DNA from: Mageeibacillus sp. UBA6976
GTDB lineage: Bacteria > Bacillota > Clostridia > Saccharofermentanales > Saccharofermentanaceae
DNA length: 64,000 nt
Direction: 5' to 3'
Assembly (NCBI GenBank): GCA_002450155.1
Contig: DJYO01000027.1
Coordinates: 1-64,000, forward strand
Shown here: piece by piece, positions 57,264 to 64,000 of the stretch
How the letters are laid out: every line of letters starts with the position of its first letter
How positions within the stretch are numbered: position 1 is the stretch's first letter
The notes under the pieces: generated by a model
What the model saw: the letters and a program-made list of their open reading frames with translations, nothing else
Databases searched by the model: none
Told to the model about the DNA's origin: nothing
Position numbers and translations under genes: made by a program

Positions 57264-58526
57264 TCAGAGGATTTCCTTAAGTAGCTTATTTGACTCGGAT
57301 AACACTTCATCAAGATCGATAGTCAGGTATTTGCCGTCTTCGTACAGGATCTTGCCTGCTACCATAGTAAGCTTTACTATGCCCGGATGCCCGCTGTAAA
57401 CAATATTGGATATAGTGTTATTTACGGGATTCATCGTAGGATGCTGCATGTCTATCATGCAGATATCAGCCTTCTTGCCGGGGGCAAGAATATCACATGA
57501 ATCAAGTCCCATGGCATGAGCGCCACCTACTGTGGCTGCCTTCAAGATCTCGTAAGGAGAGACAAAGGCTCCGCCATCTACTTCAAGGTTAGAAAGCGTG
57601 GATGCCAGGAACATCTCCCTGAACATATTAAGTGCATTGTTGCTTCCGGCACCGTCAGTACCGATTGCAATATTGATACCCTTATCAATGAACTTATAGA
57701 CCTTGGCTATACCGCTGGCAAGCTTCAGGTTGGAGCATCCGTTAAATACAGCATAAAGGCCTCTGTTCTTATAGATCTCCATATCCTCATCGTCAAACCA
57801 GACACAGTGGAAACCGCCTCCGCCAAAGTCATAGATGCCCATCTTGTCAAAAAGCTTAACGGGAGATATGCCGTATCTTTCTATGCAGCCCAATACTTCA
57901 TTCTTTGTCTCCGAGATATGAGCATATACAGGTGCTTTATACTTATGAGCCAGGTCAGATATGAACTTAAGATTATCTTCGCAGGTCGTATACTCGGCAT
58001 GGAAACCGTAGACAAAGGATATCAGAGGATCAAAACTGTTTAATCTGACATAGTAATCCTCCAGCTCTTCCATACCGCCATAATCGTTGGCAGCACCGCA
58101 GAATACATGCCTGAAGCCAGTCTCTACTGCTGCTTCTGCATTCCGGTCTTTGTGGAAATACATATCGAAACAAGCAGTAACGCCGCCTGCTAAGTATTCC
58201 GCATAAGCTAACTTGGAAAACCAGTAAACATGCTCAGGTGTAAGCTTTGCTTCTCTTGGGAAGATAGCTTTATGAAGCCAATCGTCAAGACAGTAATTAT
58301 CAGCCAGGGACCTTGAGAAAGTCATGGCAGAATGGGTATGAGCATTCTTAAGTCCCGGCATCAGGAGATTGCCCTTGCAGTCTATCTCCCTGTCAAATTC
58401 AATATCAGAGTGAACTTGGGCAGGACCTATGTAGCTTATAGAGTCCCCGTTTGTCCAGAGCTCGCCCGTGATAATAGAATCAGACTCCATGGTAAGTATC
58501 TGAGCATTGTAAAACCTTACAGACAT
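57264..58526 (-). CDS. amidohydrolase (MTA/SAH deaminase-like)
   Basis: A 420-residue metal-dependent hydrolase with the TIM-barrel metal site: MPGLKNAHTHSAMTFSRSL near the N-terminus, VYAHISETKNEV, GFHCVW with a His, and IAIGTDGAGSNN with the catalytic Asp. The pattern matches the 5-methylthioadenosine/S-adenosylhomocysteine deaminase group of nucleoside deaminases, though cytosine-type deaminases are similar. The start at 58526 follows AAAGAGG. It lies 10 nt after the M18 gene. Confidence 0.82.
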   Translation of the reverse strand: MSVRFYNAQILTMESDSIITGELWTNGDSISYIGPAQVHSDIEFDREIDCKGNLLMPGLKNAHTHSAMTFSRSLADNYCLDDWLHKAIFPREAKLTPEHVYWFSKLAYAEYLAGGVTACFDMYFHKDRNAEAAVETGFRHVFCGAANDYGGMEELEDYYVRLNSFDPLISFVYGFHAEYTTCEDNLKFISDLAHKYKAPVYAHISETKNEVLGCIERYGISPVKLFDKMGIYDFGGGGFHCVWFDDEDMEIYKNRGLYAVFNGCSNLKLASGIAKVYKFIDKGINIAIGTDGAGSNNALNMFREMFLASTLSNLEVDGGAFVSPYEILKAATVGGAHAMGLDSCDILAPGKKADICMIDMQHPTMNPVNNTISNIVYSGHPGIVKLTMVAGKILYEDGKYLTIDLDEVLSESNKLLKEIL

Positions 58527-58536
58527 AGAAACCTCT

Positions 58537-59961
58537 TTACTTGATATTCTCGATAAATGCCTTGTAGGCAAGGAACAGATAATAAAGATCTATCTTGGAA
58601 ATGACTTCTACAGGAGCATGCATTGACCATACCGGAACACCGCAGTCGATAACATCCATGCCGTACTTAGCCATGAAGCAAGATATCGTTCCACCTCCGC
58701 CGGCATCGATCTTGCCCAGCTCACCTGTCTGCCACGGGATAGAATTTGATGCAAGAATATCGGTAATCTGGGAGATGAAATCACCTGTAGCCTCTGAGCT
58801 GCCGGACTTACCTCTTGAACCGGTATACTTCTCAAGCTTGATGCCGTGAGACATAAAAGCTGTATTGCGCTCCTCAAATACACTGCCGTACTTAGGATCA
58901 TAAGCTGTTGTAACATCAGTGGAAAGCATCTTGGTCCCTGCCAGAGCCTTCCTGAATGTGAGCATATTAAACTTATCCTCGCCGCCTAAGCTCTTAGCCA
59001 AGATCTCCATAAGGAAGTTCTCATAAAGAACAGACTGGGCACCGGAATTAGCATAAGATCCGATCTCTTCTTTGTCAGTTAAGAATGTAACGCAGGTCCT
59101 CTCAGGCTTTGATTGAGCCAGAAGAGCTCTTAATGCAGGGAAAGCACAGACCTTGTCGTCGTGACCGTAGCCGGCAATGAATGCTCTGTCAAAGCCAAGA
59201 TCCCTGGCCTTTGTAGCAGGTACGATCTCGATCTCAGCAGATACAAAATCCTTCTCTGTTATCTTATATTCCTTGTTAAGGAGCTTAAGTATAGCTGCCT
59301 TATAAGGTTCTTTAACAGAATCATCCTTAAGTGGAATGCCGCCTATTACGACATTAAGGTCTTCTGCCGGAATAAGATCAGAACCCTTCTTGCTCATCTG
59401 CTCTGTTCCGAGATGAGGGAGCAGGTCGGTAATATAAAAAACAGGATCAGTATCCTTCTCACCTATGCAGATCTCATGCATCTTACCGCCCTTGGTATAA
59501 ATAACACCATGGATCGCGAGAGGGATGGTGGTCCACTGATATTTCTTGATACCGCCATAGTAATGAGTCTTAAAGTAAACAGTCTCCTTATCCTCGTAGA
59601 TAGGATTGGGCTTTAGATCGAGCCTTGGAGAATCTATATGAGCACCAAGGATATTAAAGCCTTCGGCAACCGGTCTCTTGCCTATGACTGCTGCAGCAAA
59701 CCCCTTGCCCTTAACTGATGTATAGACCTTATCTCCTGCCTTGAGCTTTTTAACATCGGATATATCCTTATATCCCAGTTCTTCAGCCGAAGCGATGGCA
59801 TTAGCTGCAAACTCACGCTCTGTCTTGGATGAATCAAGGAATGCCTTATACTCTTCGGCAAACGCAAAAGCTGCTTCAATATCATCCTTGGATGAGGACT
59901 GATACAGGTTAGGATACTCGGCAAAGAGCTCCTCTGTCTTTATTTCTTTCTTCTTTGGCAT
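58537..59961 (-). CDS. M18 family aminopeptidase
   Basis: A 474-residue dizinc peptidase that removes N-terminal residues, preferring acidic ones in the family. Metal ligands and catalytic residues are seen in GAHIDSPRLDLKPNPIY, TDKEEIGSYANSGAQS with the adjacent Glu-Glu, LSTDVTTAYD, and WSMHAPVEVISKIDLY. The start at 59961 follows AGGTG; a GTG three codons upstream is less likely. It opens the run to murD. No clear promoter in the 73-nt gap to the divergent PHP gene. Confidence 0.92.
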   Translation of the reverse strand: MPKKKEIKTEELFAEYPNLYQSSSKDDIEAAFAFAEEYKAFLDSSKTEREFAANAIASAEELGYKDISDVKKLKAGDKVYTSVKGKGFAAAVIGKRPVAEGFNILGAHIDSPRLDLKPNPIYEDKETVYFKTHYYGGIKKYQWTTIPLAIHGVIYTKGGKMHEICIGEKDTDPVFYITDLLPHLGTEQMSKKGSDLIPAEDLNVVIGGIPLKDDSVKEPYKAAILKLLNKEYKITEKDFVSAEIEIVPATKARDLGFDRAFIAGYGHDDKVCAFPALRALLAQSKPERTCVTFLTDKEEIGSYANSGAQSVLYENFLMEILAKSLGGEDKFNMLTFRKALAGTKMLSTDVTTAYDPKYGSVFEERNTAFMSHGIKLEKYTGSRGKSGSSEATGDFISQITDILASNSIPWQTGELGKIDAGGGGTISCFMAKYGMDVIDCGVPVWSMHAPVEVISKIDLYYLFLAYKAFIENIK

Positions 59962-60034
59962 ACAAATCACCTCTTATTTTAATTATGTTTTATGATAACA
60001 TTATTTGCATAAAAAGTATTAGAAGAGGCAAAAA

Positions 60035-60853
60035 ATGGTAACAGATGGCCATAATCACACCAGGCACTTCTCCCCTGATGCACAGCAGAGCATAGATGAG
60101 CTCATAGACAAAGCACTCAAAACAGGGATCCAAAGGATCGGTATAACAGAACACTACGAGATAGACTTCCCGGAGCAGGACGGACTTAACTGGATGTTCG
60201 ATCTTGATGAATACTATAAAACATTTCTGGACTGGCGAAAGAAAGCTGCTCCTATTGAGATCCTTATGGGCATAGAATTCGGATATCAGTCCCATATCGC
60301 AAGCAAGATCGATGAAACTGCAGATAAGATTCCCTTCGATGTGGTGCTTCTCAGTAACCACCTGTTTAGAGGAAGGGATTTTTACGATCACAGGGAATGC
60401 TATAGCCTGCCAAAGACCGAGCTTCACAGGGAGTATATAGGAATAATGGCCGAGATGTGTGAAAGATGCGATAACTTTGATGTTGCAGCCCACTACGACT
60501 ATATCAACAGATATACCCCAAACCTTGACAGCTTCGTTCTGTATGAGGACTGCCCCAGAGAATTTGACAGATTCTTTGAAGCCCTGATCTCCAAGGAGAA
60601 AGCTCTGGAGATAAATACCAAATCCATCCTAAAGCATAAAGAGCGCGGGTTTACCAGGACTATGCCTGACCCTGAGGTCATAAAGCGTTATCTGGCAATG
60701 GGCGGCAAGATGATAACATTAGGCTCTGACTCCCACGAATCAGAAGGACTGGGAGCCTGCTTTGATGAGACTATAGAATACTTAAAGAGCTTCGGTATCA
60801 GAGAGCTGTTTTACTTCAAGAACAGAAAGCCCTATACCGAAGGAATAAAATAA
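60035..60853 (+). CDS. PHP-domain phosphatase (HisJ-like histidinol phosphatase family)
   Basis: A 272-residue protein with the PHP metal-binding motifs in order: DGHNHTRHFSPD at residues 4-15, GITEHYEIDFP, GIEFGYQSHIASKID, NHLFRG, HYDYINRY, and LGSDSHESEGLG near the end. It belongs to the HisJ family, whose known role is dephosphorylating histidinol phosphate, but no other his gene is near, so another phosphoester may be the substrate. AAGAGG precedes the ATG. Its stop overlaps a hairpin repeat. Confidence 0.85.
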   Translation: MVTDGHNHTRHFSPDAQQSIDELIDKALKTGIQRIGITEHYEIDFPEQDGLNWMFDLDEYYKTFLDWRKKAAPIEILMGIEFGYQSHIASKIDETADKIPFDVVLLSNHLFRGRDFYDHRECYSLPKTELHREYIGIMAEMCERCDNFDVAAHYDYINRYTPNLDSFVLYEDCPREFDRFFEALISKEKALEINTKSILKHKERGFTRTMPDPEVIKRYLAMGGKMITLGSDSHESEGLGACFDETIEYLKSFGIRELFYFKNRKPYTEGIK

Positions 60854-60904
60854 TGCTAAAACAGTGTTCATCAAACCCTCTTAACTGACACTGTTTTAGC
60901 ATTC
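60852..60904 (-). repeat. 53-nt hairpin repeat unit, copy 2
   Basis: A near-perfect hairpin: AATGCTAAAACAGTGT at one end pairs over 16 bp with ACACTGTTTTAGCATT at the other. It aligns over its full 53 nt to the unit at 60914-60966. Copies 1 and 2 are 9 nt apart (62-nt period). The stem ends overlap the stop codon of the PHP gene. Confidence 0.85.
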
Positions 60905-60913
60905 CGATAGTTA

Positions 60914-60966
60914 AATGCGTTTTCAGTGTCAGATCTAAGTCTTAGATAGACACTGAATCAGCATTC
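60914..60966 (-). repeat. 53-nt hairpin repeat unit, copy 1
   Basis: Same family as 60852-60904 and 47-99. The stem ttcagtgtc/gacactgaa (9 bp) continues with an inner atctaag/cttagat stem. It ends 4 nt before the prfB stop. The two tandem hairpins between converging PHP and prfB genes probably act as a bidirectional terminator or 3'-end stabiliser. Confidence 0.85.
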
Positions 60967-60970
60967 GGGA

Positions 60971-62086
60971 TTATTTCTCGTTCTTCATTCCTGAGAGGAA
61001 GGCAAAGATAAAGCCGTCAAGCTTACCGTCCATAACAGCATCAACATCAACTTCCTTATAGCCCGTTCTGTTGTCTGTTACAAGAGTATAAGGACAGAAT
61101 ACATAGGACCTGATCTGTGATCCCCATGCGATCTCCATCTGATTACCCTTAAGGTCCTCTATCTTAGCCATCTCAGAAGCCTGGGCAAGAGCGAAAAGCT
61201 TAGCCTTGAGCATTTTAAGGCAGCTCTCTTTGTTCTGGAGCTGTGATCTCTCTGCCTGGCAGGATACAACGATTCCTGTAGGATTATGTGTCATACGGAC
61301 CGCGGTATCAGTCTTGTTGATGTGCTGACCGCCCTTACCTGTAGAACGGTATGTATCAACTCTGACATCTGACATATCGATCTTAATGTCGTCTTCTGTA
61401 GCCTGGTCGAGTTCAGGTATTACTTCGCATGAAGCAAAAGAAGTATGACGCCTTCCTGCAGCATCGAAGGGAGAGATCCTTACAAGACGGTGAACACCGA
61501 TCTCGGATCTTAAGAATCCATATGCATTCTCGCCTGTTATCTTCATGGATACGGACTGGATACCTGCTTCGTCACCGTCAACATAATCGAGTTCATCACA
61601 GGTAAAGCCCTTCTCTTCTGCCCATCTCCTGTACATACGGTAAAGCATGGAACACCAGTCCATGGCTTCTGTTCCGCCTGCACCGGCATGAAGTGACAAT
61701 GTGCAGTTGTTGGCATCGTACTGGCCTGTAAGCAGGGTCTCGAGACGCATCTTCTCAAAATCTTCCTTAAATGTTGAAAGACTTGTAGTAAGCTCCTCAA
61801 GAGAATCCTTATCCTCTTCCTCGTTCGCAAGCTCGCACAAAGCCAGGAGGTCTTCCCTCTCGCTTACGAGAGCATTGAAGCTGTCTACCTTCTTCTTAAG
61901 CCTTCCCAGTGTTTGTTGAAGCTCCTGTGCTTTAGCTGCATCATTCCAAAAATCAGGCTCAGCAGTCCGCTGTTCAAGCTCGGATATCTGATCGGAAACA
62001 CGGTCTATGTGCAGAGCTTCCTTGAGCTTTGCCATAGGTTCTTCGAACGATTCAAGTTCGAGTCTGATATTGTCGAATTCCAGCAT
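60971..62086 (-). CDS. prfB: peptide chain release factor 2
   Basis: A 371-residue RF2 that ends translation at UGA and UAA. The N-terminal coiled domain, then SPFDAAGRRHTSFASCEV with the RF2 SPF anticodon-like motif, and the catalytic GGQ in YRSTGKGGQHINKTDTA. Here it is one uninterrupted frame: the programmed +1 frameshift with an early UGA seen in many bacteria is absent. It starts 4 nt after the aminotransferase gene with AAAGG upstream. Confidence 0.96.
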   Translation of the reverse strand: MLEFDNIRLELESFEEPMAKLKEALHIDRVSDQISELEQRTAEPDFWNDAAKAQELQQTLGRLKKKVDSFNALVSEREDLLALCELANEEEDKDSLEELTTSLSTFKEDFEKMRLETLLTGQYDANNCTLSLHAGAGGTEAMDWCSMLYRMYRRWAEEKGFTCDELDYVDGDEAGIQSVSMKITGENAYGFLRSEIGVHRLVRISPFDAAGRRHTSFASCEVIPELDQATEDDIKIDMSDVRVDTYRSTGKGGQHINKTDTAVRMTHNPTGIVVSCQAERSQLQNKESCLKMLKAKLFALAQASEMAKIEDLKGNQMEIAWGSQIRSYVFCPYTLVTDNRTGYKEVDVDAVMDGKLDGFIFAFLSGMKNEK

Positions 62087-62090
62087 TTAA

Positions 62091-63278
62091 TTAACCTTTC
62101 TTGATCTCTTCTACAAATTCTTTCAAAAGCTGCATAGCTTCCTTGATGTCTTCCATCGAAGCAGCATAACTGATACGGACAAAACCTTCTCCGCAGGCGC
62201 CGAAAGCGTTGCCGGGAACTATGGCAACACGCTTCTCCAATAAGAAGCGCTCGCAGAACTCTTCGGATGAGAGGCCCGTTGACTTTATCGAAGGGAAAGC
62301 ATAGAAGGCGCCGTAAGGAGTAAAACAGCTCAGACCGGCATCTTCAAGCCCCTTGATTATGACTCTTCTCCTGTGGTTATATTCCTCTCTCATCCTGCTA
62401 ACTTCAGCATCTGCATTTGTCGCAGCCTCGATCGCGCAGAACTGGGCAGTTGAAGGAGCGCTCATTATGCAGTACTGATGGATCTTGACCATAGGAGCAA
62501 TAAGCTCACTTGGGCCAGCAACATAACCGATCCTGAAACCTGTCATGGCATATGACTTGGAGAATCCGTTTACCATTATGATCCTGTCTCTTAACTCGCT
62601 GAACTGGCAAAGAGAAGCCGGTCTTGAATCAAGGTAATTAAGCTCGCAGTAGAGCTCGTCAGACAGAACGATGATATCGGGATGCTTTAAGAGAACGTCA
62701 CGTATCTTTGCATAATCCTCGAGAGTCATGACGGCACCTGTAGGATTATTGGGATAACCCATGATTATGTACTTGGTCTTATCAGTTATTGCCTCTTCAA
62801 GATCCTCGGGCATCAGCTTATAGTTATTCTCCGGCTTTGTCTCGACTACAACGGGAACTCCGTGGGCAAACATGACTGTCGCCTTGTAAGCAACAAAGCA
62901 GGGCTCAACAATGATAACCTCATCGCCGGGATTGATAAGAGCTCTTGCAGCAAGGTCAAGGCCTTCACTGCCGCCGACGGTAATGATCACCTCATGCTTA
63001 TAGTCGTAGGATACTCCATATCTGCGCTTGAGATAGTCACAGATCGCCTCTCTGGAGTCAGAATAGCCTGAATTGGGAGAATAGTGGGTATAGCCGTCAA
63101 TAAGCGAATTGATACCCGCCTCTCTAATAGACCAAGGGGTAACAAAGTCAGGCTCGCCGATAGAAAGGGAGATGACATGTCCCTTCATCTCACTTGCTAC
63201 ATCGAAGAACCTTCTAATTGCCGAAGGCGGCACCTGTTGTACCGCCTTGGAGATCTTATCATTGTAATCAATGCTCAT
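62091..63278 (-). CDS. PLP-dependent aminotransferase class I/II
   Basis: A 395-residue fold-type I aminotransferase. Features: ISLSIGEPDFVTP near residue 35, GGSEGLDLAARALINPGDEV, GYPNNPTGAVM, and NGFSKSYAMTGFRIGYVAG with the PLP-binding Lys. It resembles aspartate/aromatic-type aminotransferases; the exact amino acid is not certain. It overlaps the Lrp-type regulator by 4 nt (ATGA), which suggests the regulator controls this amino-acid step. Confidence 0.9.
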   Translation of the reverse strand: MSIDYNDKISKAVQQVPPSAIRRFFDVASEMKGHVISLSIGEPDFVTPWSIREAGINSLIDGYTHYSPNSGYSDSREAICDYLKRRYGVSYDYKHEVIITVGGSEGLDLAARALINPGDEVIIVEPCFVAYKATVMFAHGVPVVVETKPENNYKLMPEDLEEAITDKTKYIIMGYPNNPTGAVMTLEDYAKIRDVLLKHPDIIVLSDELYCELNYLDSRPASLCQFSELRDRIIMVNGFSKSYAMTGFRIGYVAGPSELIAPMVKIHQYCIMSAPSTAQFCAIEAATNADAEVSRMREEYNHRRRVIIKGLEDAGLSCFTPYGAFYAFPSIKSTGLSSEEFCERFLLEKRVAIVPGNAFGACGEGFVRISYAASMEDIKEAMQLLKEFVEEIKKG

Positions 63279-63763
63279 AAGATAATTGCCTGCCTGTCGT
63301 CACGCTCTGTATTATCGTAAATGACACCGCTAGCCTTATATTTTTTAAGGATAAAATGCGTCGTAGTTGACAGAACGCCTTCTTGTGTTGCTATCTTCTC
63401 GGTTACGAATGTTGCAATATCTCTCAAGGTCTTGTCCTCATAGATGATCATGAGATCAAAACCTCCGGACATCAGATAACAAGCTGTGACCTTATCGTAC
63501 TTGGATAAGACCTGTGCAAGATGGTCATATCCTTTGTTCTTTACAGGTGTGATCCTGACCTCTATCATGCCGATACAATTATCCGGGGCTTTCTTCTCCC
63601 AGTTGATTATCGTCTGATAGCCAAGGATAACATTCTCATCCTTGAGCCTTGTGATCTCCTGCTCTACTTCGGCAGAAGATACACCAAGCATGGTGCCGAT
63701 CTCCTCATAGGAGAGTCTGCTATTGTTCTCGATAAGTCTTAACAGCTCGATATCGTCTATCAT
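63275..63763 (-). CDS. Lrp/AsnC-family transcriptional regulator
   Basis: A 162-residue regulator. The N-terminal winged helix-turn-helix is seen in LLRLIENNSRLSYEEIGTML and VSSAEVEQEITRLKDENVI, followed by the RAM ligand-binding domain with MIEVRITPVKNKGYD and CYLMSGGFDLMII. Such proteins sense amino acids. It overlaps both the malic enzyme end (4 nt) and the aminotransferase start (4 nt), so the three form one operon. Confidence 0.9.
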   Translation of the reverse strand: MIDDIELLRLIENNSRLSYEEIGTMLGVSSAEVEQEITRLKDENVILGYQTIINWEKKAPDNCIGMIEVRITPVKNKGYDHLAQVLSKYDKVTACYLMSGGFDLMIIYEDKTLRDIATFVTEKIATQEGVLSTTTHFILKKYKASGVIYDNTERDDRQAIIL

Positions 63764-64000
63764 ATTCTTGCTACTCCGGTATCACGTGCAGCCTGTGCTA
63801 CTGCAGCTGCAACTGCCTTGCCTACTCTCTCGTCAAATGCGTTAGGGAGAATGTAATCAGGATTGAGTTCCTCGTCCGATACGATACCTGCGATAGCATT
63901 TGCAGCAGCGATCTTCATCTCATCGTTGATGTCAGAAGCTCTTACATCGAGAGCGCCTCTAAAGATTCCGGGGAATGCGAGAACGTTGTTTACCTGGTTC
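63760..64000 (-). CDS. NAD-dependent malic enzyme, C-terminal part (cut by window end)
   Basis: The last 79 residues of a malic enzyme (malate to pyruvate with CO2 release). The frame reads leftward from the window end and begins NQVNNVLAFPGIFRGALDVR, a segment diagnostic of malic enzymes, then ends ARDTGVARI. The stop overlaps the Lrp start codon by 4 nt (ATGA). The rest of the gene lies beyond 64000. Confidence 0.9.
   Translation of the reverse strand, partial: NQVNNVLAFPGIFRGALDVRASDINDEMKIAAANAIAGIVSDEELNPDYILPNAFDERVGKAVAAAVAQAARDTGVARI

Noticed and set aside
60852..60966. CRISPR array
   Set aside because: Only two units, each a long palindrome, with 9 nt between and no unique spacers of normal length; better explained as hairpin repeats.

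Overview
The window reads as an ordinary, gene-dense stretch of a bacterial chromosome from the class Clostridia (Bacillota). The evidence is a set of Clostridia-type features: groESL with a CIRCE operator, a leucine T-box riboswitch in front of leuA, a Gram-positive-type LexA box in front of recA, strong AGGAGG ribosome binding sites, a K+-type membrane pyrophosphatase, UPF0210/ACT genes, a short PncC-only CinA, and proteins that resemble clostridial families of unknown function (DUF5711, DUF4340, probably DUF6106). G+C content is moderate, a little over 40 % by eye. I cannot place the organism below class with confidence. I see no transposase, integrase, phage, CRISPR or restriction genes, and base composition looks even throughout.

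Layout. 91-3763 (minus): ACT protein, UPF0210 protein, a membrane protein and a GH13 alpha-amylase-type enzyme. 3823-13264 (minus): a tight eight-gene operon running from a Gld-type ABC transporter (ATPase, permease, GldG-like protein) through DUF4340, DUF5711-like and CYTH proteins to two FAD proteins. 13353-14672 (minus): acyl-ACP thioesterase and a small membrane protein. 14764-16688: groS-groL. 16817-19205: LCP protein and galE. 19364-21621 (plus): a two-component system. 21733-29922 (minus): CPBP protease, pnp, nadE, rpsO and hppA, most with their own promoters and terminators. 30058-39242 (minus): the housekeeping run recA-recX-rimO-pgsA-acpP-rnc-smc-ftsY. 39394-46170 (minus): the compact run proC-rnhA-nudix-ftsK-pncC-murJ. 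tRNA-Trp is at 46267 (plus). 46419-47201 (minus) is an unknown membrane-anchored protein. 47260-50265 (plus): SDR, citrate synthase and uppP. 50266-52275 (minus): leuA with its T-box. 52306-59961 (minus): M18 peptidase, amidohydrolase, heterodimeric ABC exporter and murD. 60035-60853 (plus): PHP phosphatase. 60971-64000 (minus): malic enzyme (cut by the window end), Lrp regulator, aminotransferase and prfB.

Together the genes cover chaperones, RNA decay, DNA repair and segregation, phospholipid and acyl-carrier functions, peptidoglycan lipid-carrier steps (murJ, uppP, murD), leucine and proline synthesis, and pyrophosphate-driven ion pumping. Nothing here is a clear new defence or mobile system. 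The features I find most worth a second look are a family of 53-nt hairpin repeats at two gene ends (47-99 and 60852-60966), a perfect 19-bp tandem repeat between galE and the two-component system, the eight-gene Gld-type operon, a divergent membrane pyrophosphatase, and a structured pnp leader. The only stretch over 300 bases without a gene (51949-52305) holds the leuA promoter and T-box.
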